A DNA stretch of 64,000 bases. Origin: Toxonevra muliebris. Lineage: Eukaryota; Arthropoda; Insecta; Diptera; Pallopteridae. The notes beneath the pieces are model-generated. The model searched no databases, was not told the origin of the DNA, and worked only from the letters and a program-made list of their open reading frames with translations. Of this stretch, positions 32,609 to 42,077 are shown one piece after another. Where the stretch lies: the NCBI GenBank assembly GCA_963691655.1, contig OY829326.1:95535235-95599234 (forward strand), in the 5' to 3' direction. The position numbers and the translations under genes were made by a program. Position 1 is the stretch's first letter. The number at the start of each line of letters is the position of its first letter.

Positions 32609-33985
32609 GGCCCGTATGCATAAAAAATAGTGGAAACTACATTTGAGTGCTTACTATCAAGTAGTGAACGGTCAATAGTGAACACTTATTTTCGTATGCA
32701 TAAAAAGGAAAAACGAAACAGTATTTTCGAATTTCGATTTAAGTGTTCACTACAAATTTGACATTTTTCATCGTTTATTTAAAAAAAAAATATGAATTAA
32801 CAATAAAGAAATAGATATTAACAATTTGTGGTACATATGTAAATATGAAGGCAAAAGCAGATATAAATAGAACGGAAAATATGAAAATATATATATATCT
32901 GAGTAGTTGGCAGAATTAATGAATGCTGATAATCCTGCCATTAATCCTATTTTTGGTTTGTAAGTGGTATTGTTTTTTACGGAAATAACGCCTGATGATC
33001 ATGATGCATATTATATTTGACCGTGCCAAAGGCGCAAGTTCATTTTGTCCCCATCTTCGCCACCTTTGTTGTAATTCGTTGCGCAGTGTACATCCGAGTT
33101 GCCTTCGTTTAATGCTAAACGAAAGATGCCTTGCAGTAATAATAACTGCAGCAAAATATTTTAAAGTTTTATCCTTCCGTTCTATTCTCCGCTCAAATGA
33201 AAACAAAATTAAGTGAATCCAAGTCAAAATCTAAAAAATTCTGTATTCTATGAGGGCAGAATTTTTTTCGAGAAAAGAAAACGCTATAACCGATTTGCAT
33301 TTATAGATTTTTAACAGCTTAGAGACAAATGAAATAATTGGCTTGCCACTCCAAAATCATCAGAGATTTGTTCTGTTAACTCAATTGAAGGTTTTTGAAA
33401 AACAACAAATTGTAGCAGATTTGCAAATTGAAAATCTGACTGATATAGTTCGTGATTTCATTTCTACGTAACTGCCCTCTTTTTTAACGTGTCAGTCACA
33501 GCATCGTGAATTGGCGCATGGACATCGACGTCACTTCTTGAAACAAATGAAGAATTCTCAAACTCCGGTCCATTGCAAAGCAGGCGCTAATCATTGAGGG
33601 GTAAAATAGGAAATCGTCTCTGACTTGGGGAAATACACGTTCCTTGGAATCAGGACCTCTAAAAAACGCAATTTTCTGGCAAAAAATATGGTGATATCCA
33701 TTCTACATTTTCCAGAGAAAAGAGGTATAAAGATCCATAATTATCGTCCGTACCGATGACTTTCTTTTTTGGTTTTTATTCATAAGCAAAAAAAAGTGTG
33801 CTATGTATCACACTAGAAAATCAAATAGGGATCACTCTCTTTTTTGTAGCGATTACTACTTTTATACATATCATTTTGTGAAGTGAAGAAAACAATATAG
33901 TGTTTTCTTTTTATGCATACCTACCTAAACAAAAAATAGTGATCCCCGTTGAAAGTACTGTTTACTTATTTTATGCATATGGGCC
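32609..33985. mobile_element. DNA transposon with GGCCCRTATGCATAAAA ends and TTT duplication
   Basis: The left end GGCCCGTATGCATAAAA (32609) and the right end in reverse, GGCCCATATGCATAAAA (33985), form the terminal inverted repeat. TTT flanks both sides (32606-32608, 33986-33988). A 3-bp duplication with G-rich ends fits PIF/Harbinger. Length is 1377 bp. The interior holds only weak coding runs, for example GLPLQNHQRFVLLTQLKVFE on the plus strand (33340-33400), with no family match I can name. Confidence 0.6.
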
Positions 33986-34183
33986 TTTATCTTGTCTCGC
34001 AATTCCAATATAAGGCTTTAAAGGCCGGTGGTTTTTGGGACTTAAACGTTTTCCAGAAAAACAAAAACATTTTATAAAAATAGGAAATTTATGCATTGAG
34101 TTTTTACATTTACTTTTGTTAACTATTACTCTGCGAATCTTGAAAATCTCCGGAGAAAAGGAAATTATTTTGAGACATTTCAG

Positions 34184-34905
34184 GGGCCCTACTCTGTAAT
34201 GCGATACGAATGCCAAATCATTCGCATTCGTATAAATGCCACTCTACAATGCGACTTTCGCATTTTGATTTTACCCCTTTCGAAAATCGCGTTTTCGGCA
34301 CTTAGTAACCCGAATGATAACGTCAAACATATACGAGTTTCGTAATTTTCAATCGAAAGGTATTTTACGTTCGCAAAAGACGTAAAAGAAGGATTGAAAA
34401 TGTAAGTTCTTGGAAAAACTCTGTTGTTTTTTTTTTTTTGTTAATAAATATTCTCAACTTATAGGGAAGCTTAAAAAAATAAAAAAAACAATCCGCGTCA
34501 ATTTGAAATTTTAGTAGATTTTATGCGCTTGCATCCCAATCTTTCCAAGGGTCATTTGAAGGCTGCGAATGCGAAAAATGCTGCCAACAATTCATTGAAA
34601 AAATTTGGAATATGACCTAAATACTGTCGGGCCACCAATGCGTGATGTTGTTGGATGGAAGAAAGTGAGTAATTTTTAAAATGTATCTACAATATTTACT
34701 AACGAGAGGGGAGATTACAAAAATCACCTTAAGGCCAAAATGCGACGAAATAAGGCCAGCATTTCGGGAACCGGTGGTGGCCCTTTAACCTATATACCCA
34801 TAACTCCACTGAAGGAGGATGTAAGCCAGTTGCTGTCCATGGAGGAGGCTGTAAATGGAGTAGGTGGCACGCTCGCATCTGTTAGTTTTTGGAGGATTTG
34901 TGTTA
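34184..34905 (+). pseudogene. Harbinger-type Myb/SANT gene with intron, 5' part of an element
   Basis: GGGCCCTACTCTGTAATGCG (34185) looks like a Harbinger terminus. The TCTGTAATGCGA and TCTACAATGCGA modules repeat 50 bp apart. Exon 1 (about 34496-34664) reads QFEILVDFMRLHPNLSKGHL, then in a shifted frame LNTVGPPMRDVVGWKK, the Myb/SANT-like domain. A GTGAGT donor follows. Exon 2 (from about 34711) reads DYKNHLKAKMRRNKASISGT, then GGGPLTYIPITPLKEDV and LLSMEEAVNG, which matches the region after the domain in this family. One frameshift lies in exon 1 near 34590. The gene is cut off around 34905, where piggyBac-like sequence starts. Confidence 0.65.
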
Positions 34906-34924
34906 CAAAAATGGAAAGTTTTGG

Positions 34925-35500
34925 TTTGACTAGTTTGGTGATGATGATGAAGAAGAACCATATGCAACCGGCGAGGATGCTGATTATGTACCAGAAAAAA
35001 TAGGTTCTGATGGCGAATACGATAGTGATGACTCGGATGCAGAATTTTTCGCGCCAGAAGCGAGAGAAGAGGCAGTTTTATAGCCAGATATTTTGCTTTT
35101 TTCGAAAAATAGAACAATTAAATCCACTAAAAATCCCTTGCAATGTCCATGTGGAAGTTTACCTTATTCATGCCAATTTGTTTCACGACAGCGTAAAAAT
35201 TAATGTTACTTTTTTTTGTGAAATTCATATATAGTTGATGTTATCTTCTCTTGCTTCTGGACTAATAACTTTTGCTACTACTCAATGTACAGATCCGTCA
35301 TCAGCTTTTTTGTTATTTATCCAACCAATTGAAAAATCTATAATGGATATGACTATATATATGAATTTGGGTGTTCGTCGTTACCTAGAAAATTGATTTC
35401 AATTGTTAAGATTGAAATGAGAGCCTATTTTGGTATTTTGTTGTTGGCTGGTGTGTATAGGTCAAATGGCGAATGTCTTGACGAATTATGGCATGATATG
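34925..35500 (+). pseudogene. piggyBac-like transposase N-terminal relic (second family)
   Basis: An acidic N-terminus is readable (GDDDEEEPYATGEDADYV, then GSDGEYDSDDSDAEFF). After a gap come DPSSAFLLFIQPIEKSIMDM and a later frame with RAYFGILLLAGVYRSNGECL then ELWHD. The last matches the piggyBac G-(I/L)-L-L-L-A-G-x-x-(K/R)-(S/R) block before the catalytic domain. The catalytic Asp region and C-terminal Cys-rich domain are absent. This acidic N-terminus does not resemble the one at 14847, so it is a different lineage. No TTAA ends identified. Confidence 0.65.
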
Positions 35501-35659
35501 GGGACCTGTAAAATCTATTGTAAATCCCTCTTCTATATCTAGTCTAATCTGCCTAGATCATCCAGTCCAGTCTCCTTCAAGAATCTATGGATTCTAGTTC
35601 TGTACTGGGCACTTGGTACATACTAGAGACCTGCACGAGTACGTAAAAATGTAACCAAT

Positions 35660-35755
35660 TAATAATCGCTGAATACGATGCGAAACGATGCGAATACGTA
35701 ACTGTAAATTCAGCATCGTAGGCATCGCTGCATCGTCGGATCGTATCGTATTACT
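35660..35755. repeat. Palindromic cluster of CGATGC/GCATCG
   Basis: ATACGATGCGAAACGATGCG at 35674 is followed 40-60 bases later by GCATCGTAGGCATCGCTGCA and TCGGATCGTATCGTAT, roughly its reverse complement. The upstream flank TAGAGACCTGCACGAG (35624) vaguely resembles a hAT terminus, but no partner is present. Confidence 0.45.
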
Positions 35756-36487
35756 CATTAGTAAGCGTTTATTGCGTGCCCTTTTTTGCAAATTCAATTT
35801 TGCATACAGATGATTGCGTGCTCTATATTGTGTAGGAAAATATCAAATTTAAACCAATTGTAATTTGCAGTCACAACAAAAATAGTGCACTTATTATTAT
35901 TATTTTAATTAAATGCATTTCAGGTCTTTTCTTATGGTATCGCTTTTATTTGATATTCCTATTTGATTTGTAATAAATTTTTCAACAGCAGCAAGCCTCT
36001 TTGTGTTCTTGAGGCTGCTGTTGCTTAGCTTAACGTAGAAAATAGAAAATTTCTCTTAATTTTTATTGAAAGTGTCACTAGAAAAAATGTAATAAAACAA
36101 AAAAGTGCAGATAGATGCAGCTAAAAATTTTAATTATCATTCTACATACTTGCGTTAATATTTTTGTATGAATAACAAAAAGTCCATGAATTTTTTTGTT
36201 TAACTTTCCAATATTATTGAACTTTCAATAGTTCGCAAGTCCTCAAAAAATGTGTATAATGAATTAGACTTTTTGTTGCGATTTACGTAATCCATGGAAG
36301 CCGTGTGTATAAATTTGGAAATGTGTAATCAAGTGGTCAGTTAATGTTTTGTTCCAATCAAATGCTGTAATTTTTCCACCTAAATTTTAATGATAAATTA
36401 TAAAACATTTTTTAATAAATTTTCACACTAACAAGTTTTTTATTTCCCAAAATCCGCAAAGTGATAAATTAATTAACTGATTTTTCG
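35756..36487. other. AT-rich DNA, nothing recognised
   Basis: No supported features. Confidence 0.4.
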
Positions 36488-36910
36488 CTATGCAAATTTA
36501 TGTGAACTTCCCGGAATCACCCCGGGGAACCTGACCGCAGGTGGCGGATAGCGAACGTCTCCCAAATATTGGTGGTAAGAGTGAAATGAAATAGCTCCCG
36601 ATGACCAACAGGCCGAAGAGTGGTAAACTTCGTTAAAAAGCAAAACCAGAATATTGACAGTAACATGGTAGGTATTGCTCTCATCAAGCAATAGACTATC
36701 AAGCAAAACCCTTTGATGTTTATCGGCATGGATAGAAACCCGAATGGAATAATGTCTCGATGGGCAACCGGCAAAATCCCGGAGATCCCCCTGCTCTCGA
36801 AGCAGTTAGCAGATCCGATATGTAGGTGCTAAATTCACGCGAAAATGTCAACCCGAAAATATTATTGAGCGAAAATATTAACATTAAAAAAACGAAAAGC
36901 ATGTTCATCT
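36488..36910 (-). other. GC-richer unexplained segment with overlapping minus-strand frames
   Basis: About 420 bp markedly less AT-rich than the surroundings (CACCCCGGGGAACC at 36521). It has three minus-strand frames of 62-85 codons. The upstream one starts MLFVFLMLIFSLNNIFGL, which looks like a signal peptide. Later parts read PPPAVRFPGVIPGS in another frame. I recognise no family. It could be a decayed captured exon or part of a retroelement. Confidence 0.3.
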
Positions 36911-37419
36911 AACCTTGGTTGCTTTTTCAAGATTGGTGTCTCGAAGTTGGTCTCTAATTTCTACTACCCAAATTCAAAAGTTAGTACCCAGTGAAAAATT
37001 TCACTAATTTTCGAATTCAATCTTTCACAGCTTTCACCAGCATTGATGAAAATTTTCAAAAATATTATTTAAGCAATAACAATTAACATAGTTAATTAAA
37101 ATCTACCAATTTTTTATTATTATAAGAATTAAGAAGAAAAAACCACAACTATTACAATTCAAAAGTTTGTACCCAAATTTCACCTTTAAGATTAGTATGT
37201 ACCAAAAACCAATTTCACAAAAAATCAAACTCTGAATCTATTTTATTATAAATGCTTATGAGTTGTACGGGAAAAATTATGGTAGAAATTAAATTAAAAT
37301 AATTTTAAATGATTTAAACGTAAAGTCGCGCGCGGAAAAGATAATTATTAAGAAGGAAAATTTTGATTTCTGCAAATACAATTAAAAAAAATTATTTAAA
37401 ATATAAAACAAATAATATT

Positions 37420-38500
37420 GTGGCTGTTAATAAAATTTATTTAAAATATAAAACAAATAATATTGTGGCTGTGGCATCACGAACTGGACTGCAGAAACTT
37501 TTAACACCACTCGATCAAAGATTTGTAGAACGTGCAGTAAAGGCAAATCGTTGCTCGACTTTCGCTGATTGAGCCGAAGCTGTGTCAAAATCAATTAAAA
37601 AATCAGTTTCTGCATCCATCACCCGAAGAAATGTTTTGGCAATGGGTTACAACTTGAACAAAATAATGCACTTTCTAAAAAAGTTTGTGTTGAAATTTAT
37701 ATCAATAAGCAATATTTTCTGACTAGGAAAAAATAAAACCGTTTCTTACCAAGACGCAAAAAAGAAACCGACTTCAATGGGCCAAATCAAACAAAGTTGA
37801 TCTTTGATATTGATCTTTTAAAAGGAATTGGTATAAAATAATATGGAGCGATGAGTCCAGATTAGAACTATCGGTAGGAGAAACCGGAAGTCAAGAGTTA
37901 CAGAAACGGCATGAGCAATTTTGTGAAGGTGCACTGCAACAAAAAGTGAAGCATGCAGCTTCAGTTATGGTTTGGGGATGTATGTCACCACAAAGTGTGG
38001 TATGTTTATATTTCGTGGAAGGCCTAATGAATACTGAAAAATACATATCGATGATGAAGACCCACTTGTTGCCTTCAATTGAACGTTTGAAACGGGATGA
38101 TGATGAATATATTTACCAACAAAACGGTGCTTCGTGCTATACTTCTAAAAAAAATTATGGCATGGCTACATAGAAATCACATCCTTATAATGCCTTGGCC
38201 GTTCTCTAGCCTTGATCTGTCGCCAATAGAAAATCTTTGGGGTAAAATGAAGTCAGAGTTACGGAAAAGTCCTGCAAAAACTAAACAGGAGCTAAACGAT
38301 AAGCTTAAAGAGATATGGAGCTCCTTTATCCCATCGTTCTGTCAGATACTTCTTAACACAATGCCAGACCGCATTAACCCATATCGTATGCAATTGTTTG
38401 TGCAATATGATTATTTGAAATATTGTCTGGAAAAATATACGTTTCGCGATTCACCCCATTCCCACCTTTTAAGTACAAAATACATATATGCTAAAATGTA
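37420..38500 (+). pseudogene. Tc1-like transposase of element A, broken
   Basis: TGLQKLLTPLDQRFVERAV (37475-37530) and the following helix-turn-helix region form the N-terminal DNA-binding part. IWSDESR (37842-37862) holds the first catalytic Asp. VMVWGCMSPQSV, YFVEGLMNTEKYISMM and LLPSIERL follow. The second catalytic block reads QQNGASCYTSKK, with Asn where Asp is required. LDLSPIENLWGKMKSELRK (38208-38265) holds the catalytic Glu. The C-terminal FCQILLNTMPDRI is present. There are frame changes near 37572, 37700-37850 and 38150. The transposase is inactive by both mutation and frame loss. Confidence 0.88.
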
Positions 38501-38654
38501 ATAAATTTTGTTGCTATAATGCCAAACTATCAACGACAATCTTTTTTTTAAATTATGCACACGTTTGATTTATCGAACGCTGGGCACTATTTGGCATTTT
38601 CTTTGCTAATACATATAAAATTTCAAAGTAATTCACAGTTTTTCACAATGCCAA

Positions 38655-39145
38655 TTTAACAAGGTGATAGCCACATTACAACAAGACAATAACAAAATAC
38701 AGCTTTGCTTCAAAGACCCAGAAATGTCAGACACAAGAACAAGTGCATGGAGAACAAAAAATCGGGTCTTTTCATATAAAAAATTAAAGAAGAAGTCAGA
38801 GTTGACGTTGCTATCACCTGTTATAATTTCGACATACTGGACTTTATTGATAGAGGTCTACTCTCCAAAACGCCATATTAGTTATCTTCGAAACAAACCA
38901 TATATAATAGTTAATTTAAAAAGAGGAGATCACGACTTCAAATTCGATGTAATAAATAAAATTATGGTTTGCCGTTGACAGGACAACCACGAAGTTACAG
39001 TTGCTATCAATTTCGATTAGATTGATCCTACGGTTCCCGCCAAGAAATGGGAAAAAGAAAAAGAAAGGCTTAGGTAAAGTTGTAAAGAAGGGACATTTCG
39101 TGACATACAAGGAAGCCCAGCTTCTGAAAAATTACAATTAAGAAA
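38655..39145 (+). pseudogene. Unidentified coding-like remnant inside element A
   Basis: Between the transposase and the right TIR the plus strand keeps protein-like text. KIQLCFKDPEMSDTRTSAW leads into KNRVFSYKKLKKKSE. With a frame change, DVAITCYNFDILDFIDRGLL follows, then YLRNKPYIIVNLKRGDHDF. After a gap VTVAINFD and a terminal GKVVKKGHFVTYKEAQLL end at a stop. The basic C-terminus looks authentic. No family recognised. It is not part of usual Tc1 elements (about 340 residues, single gene). It may be captured cargo or an earlier insertion. Confidence 0.35.
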
Positions 39146-39399
39146 AGGGCGGAGTTGATCTTCCCGACACCTGATACCTTAAGATCAAAAAAAAAAAATT
39201 CATGCTTTTTACCCCAAATTATCCTAAAATACCAAGTTTTATCCAGAAATTTAAAAAAAAAAAAAAAAAAGTGGGACGATATAGGTTAAGGAAGAATAAG
39301 TGCAATAATAAAGTGCGTACAAGCTTTTGAATTGTAATATTTCGTGTTTCTTCTTCTTAATTTTTATAATAATAAAAATTGGTAGATTTTAATGAACTA

Positions 39400-40708
39400 A
39401 AGCGCGGCTCACGCAAAATTGGCACGCAGGAAAGTTGCTGTATCTTTTTAACCAGAACACTCATAATGACAAATAATGCATTAAATGATAAGTTTAATAA
39501 TGTGTTTTAATACTATAATATATATATAAAAGATTTAAATTTTTTTGTTGTGCAAAAAGTTCCGGGTATTCCTTTTAATGGACCCCATCAACCTTTGAAC
39601 ATCCGCTCTGGATACTTTTGCGGCTATTTGGTTCCATTTTAGTAACATTGAATTCATATTTTTGACAATACCTGTATTTTTCTTCAACTTATATTTTGTA
39701 ATAGCCCAGTATTTTTCGATCGGTCGAAGCTGGGGGCATTTGGGTGGATTTATATATTTGGGCACTACATCAATTTAATTTGTCTGATACCAATATCCAT
39801 GGTTTTCTTAGAGTAGTGGCAACTGGCTAAATCAGGCCAAAACTGCACTGGCGAATGGTGGTGACGAACAAATGGCAATAGTCGTTTCGAAAGTCACTCT
39901 TTGATGTAAATATCAGACGTCATAGAAGAGGATGTCACAAATGCCCTGGATTTGAGACCACAGCTGCAAATAGCCTGCCACACCATGGCTTTCTTTGCAA
40001 ATTTATCCATTTTTATGTACTTGAGTTTTGAGGGTACATTACCACGATTCATTGCCATATAAAATTTTTGACCTGGAAGCTGTTTAAGATCAAATTTTAC
40101 GTATGATTCGTCATCCACAATAATGCATCCATTGAATTTGGTCAAAACATTATTATAAAGAAGACGAGCATGTTTTTTTGGCCAGCAAATTCTGTTTGTC
40201 TGTTCTATTTGGATATTTTATAGCACGATAGCACTTTAGCCCAGCTTTTATGCGTATTCGTCTAGCAGTACTTTTGCTGGTATTGAATTTTTCGGCACGA
40301 TCGCTATCCGATAGTCCGGGATTGCTTTTGATGGACCTCAAGATCTTTGCCTTTAATTTTAGGTTGGTGGTTCCCGTTTTGTTCACAACTTTTTTAGCTC
40401 TTTCAACACTAAGAGTTTCTTCATATCGTTTTATAACTCTATATACCGTTCTTTTGGAGATATTTAACACTTTCTCAGTCTTTGAACCAGACCACGACGG
40501 ATTCTCAATAAATTTGTTCACAATCAATTTTCTATTTGCAGCTTCCATGTGCACACAATCACCAACTTGAGATCAATTAATATGAAAAATTTATCAACTA
40601 ACGGTAACGGTATTGTAAACAAATCCCAGTAAAAAATTTGTTGTTCTTATGACTAGGGGCGACGTGGTGACCACAACAAAGCGTGCCAATTTGGCGTGAA
40701 CCGCGCTT
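39400..40708 (-). mobile_element. Tc1/mariner-like element B inserted at TA inside element A
   Basis: It starts AAGCGCGGCTCACGC and ends GCGTGAACCGCGCTT. The ~28-bp terminal inverted repeat continues through AAATTGGCACGC. TA lies at both borders (39398-39399, 40709-40710). Removing B and one TA joins GAAC-TA-TGTTAATTG, which equals the reverse of element A's left arm (AACATAGTTAAT, with one base difference). The insertion and its empty site are therefore both visible in this window. The 1309-bp length suits a single-gene element. Confidence 0.92.
39535..40554 (-). pseudogene. Tc1/mariner-superfamily transposase of element B
   Basis: The minus-strand frame 40554-40153 gives the N-terminal two helix-turn-helix units (SGSKTEKVLNISKRTVYRVI; SDSDRAEKFNTSKSTARRI). 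The next frame (40145-39894) carries CIIVDDESYVKFDLKQLPG with the first catalytic Asp, and DKFAKKAMVWQAICSCGL. FWPDLASCHYSKKT (39855-39815) holds the second Asp. The frame at 39765-39535 carries PPKCPQLRPIEKYWAI with the catalytic Glu. Two or three frameshifts and a stop separate these, but all three catalytic residues survive. The D-E spacing cannot be fixed exactly because a frameshift lies inside it (roughly 37-39). Young relative to its host element. Confidence 0.88.
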
Positions 40709-40803
40709 TATGTTAATTGTTATTGTTTAAATAATATTTTTGAAAATTTTCATTAATGCTGGTGAAAAAATGCAGCAGTTGTGAAAGATTGATTGGCAAA
40801 ATT

Positions 40804-41004
40804 ATTGGGCTAATAATTTATATTCTTCCCTTTTCCAGAATCCGTCGTAAAAGCTACGAATTCATAGCTGGATATAAATATTTGTATTCTGGAATCCAAT
40901 CGGAATCTTTTTTCGTGTTACCTATATGAAAACAGCATTTAATTTTCTTTTGTATTTATATATGGAATTATGAGTTTGTAACTGTTACCATGGATTCTAG
41001 AATG
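40804..41004. other. Short 3' flank of the DUF4806-type gene
   Basis: No gene. TATTCTGGAATCC near 40888 and the inverted CCAGAATCCG near 40837 are weakly symmetric. Confidence 0.35.
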
Positions 41005-41734
41005 TTATATTAGTATTATGTGTTTTTGCTTACGCGTCAAGACATCATAAAAATTGTTGAAGTCTTTCAAACACTTTTTTCCATGAATCCCATAGATGTT
41101 GAAATCCACACAAAAACTTCTTTCCAAAACTTTTTCAAAGTTTTTGCACACATCACCTTGTAATAGGTATTTTAGTGCAGAAATCTGCAATATAAGTAAG
41201 AATATATGTATAAATAAATATAAGTAAGAAAACTATTTAAGTTAAAATTATAATTACATATGTATCTTTGTTGGTCTGGGTTATTTTAGTGTTGATTTCC
41301 GCAACGGCGTCTTCCGAAGCTATGGGGAAGCACGACGTTATCATTGTAGCATTCTTTTGTTTATCGCTTAACCGCTCCAATATAACAGAGTGCTCCGCTA
41401 AAACCTCCATAATTTTTTTGTTGTGGTTTATAACAATTTCTGTTGATAAATAAAATATATTTGCTAGACCAACCTAAATATTTAAACGCAAAATAAAAAA
41501 TTTACCTTTCAATTCATCGATATGTTTTTTACAGGTGCAGCATTTTAAGTCCTCGTTCGTGTTGGAAATATTGTCTGGAAAAATATAGATATTATGATAT
41601 AAGTAAGAAATACATTTTTTATGCTTACAATTTGAAATAAGTGATTCGCCAACTACTGCGTTCATTCGTTTTACTGCTTCTAAAACTTCTTCCGGTTCTG
41701 AGGACCTTTTTGCTGCCAATTTTTTCTTATACAT
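41005..41734 (-). CDS. DUF4806-type protein, four exons, apparently intact
   Basis: Minus strand. The ATG at 41734-41732 opens exon 1 (41734-41629). Exons 2 (41574-41506), 3 (41439-41258) and 4 (41184-41005, ending TAA) are separated by introns of 54, 66 and 73 bp, all GT...AG (donors GTAAGC, GTAAAT, GTAATT; acceptors TTTTTCCAG, TTATCAACAG, TTATATTGCAG). Exon sums (106, 69, 182, 180) give 537 bp, an unbroken 178-codon frame. Exon 2 has a CCTCKKH motif. Exon 3 has a helical NHNKKIMEVLAEHSVILERL and CFPIASEDAVAEINTKI. Exon 4 has LKYLLQGDV and DFNIYGIHGKKCLKDFNNFY. The last three resemble the DUF4806 domain of insect proteins (entry F-P-I-x-S, end G-x-x-G-K-K-x-F-K-D). Such genes are often transposon-associated. 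Molecular function unknown. The upstream neighbour on the same strand is a transposase relic. Confidence 0.75.
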
Positions 41735-42077
41735 TTTATTTAACAATTGCTTATTTTGCTATAACTTATTTTACTATTATAAATATTTTTTATATTTTTG
41801 TTATTATTTTTATGTTATCAATATCAATATAAATATATATTAATATTACTTTTATTTATTACTTATGTTAACTTTTTTATTTATTTTGTTATCGCAGCAG
41901 TGCAGCCATGTAAAATTGGAATTAAAAGTATTTTCTGTCTGTATGGTGCGGCCATTAATTTGCAATCTATTTCTTCTATTTAAAACTTGCAATAAGTAGA
42001 AATTATTAGATTTTTTAATGGAAAAAAGTAATTATTTGAAGTATAGCTTTTAATTTTTGAGTTTTATTCTTGAAATC
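41735..42077. promoter_or_regulatory. AT-rich spacer between transposase relic and DUF4806-type gene
   Basis: Very T/A-rich, 343 bp, no frame of note. It would hold the promoter of the minus-strand DUF4806-type gene. I see only generic TATA-like strings. Confidence 0.25.

Larger units (their letters stand above)
37005..40803 (+). mobile_element. Tc1-like element A with long TIRs, split by element B
   Basis: The left TIR (about 37005-37175) is matched in reverse by two right-side pieces: 40709-40800 (outer) and 39315-39399 (inner). Examples are CAGCATTGATGAAAATTTTC against the outer piece and AAAATCTACCAATTTTT plus ACAATTCAAAAGTTTGTAC against the inner piece. Element B (39400-40708) lies exactly between the two pieces, so A is the older host. 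Near-direct repeats CAAAAGTTAGTACCC (36976) and CAAAAGTTTGTACCC (37160) at both edges of the left TIR resemble the double binding sites of Tc1-like IR/DR elements. The right outer edge fades near 40803 without the matching outer site. Confidence 0.75.

Noticed and set aside
35624..35640. hobo-like hAT terminus (AGAGACCTGCAC)
   Set aside because: Short match, no partner end and no transposase nearby; kept only as a remark.
40250..40570. 106-codon plus-strand open frame in element B
   Set aside because: Antisense to the transposase N-terminus, which shows two helix-turn-helix units.
41268..41453. Plus-strand open frame over exon 3 of the DUF4806-type gene
   Set aside because: Antisense shadow; the minus strand has matching splice sites and phases.
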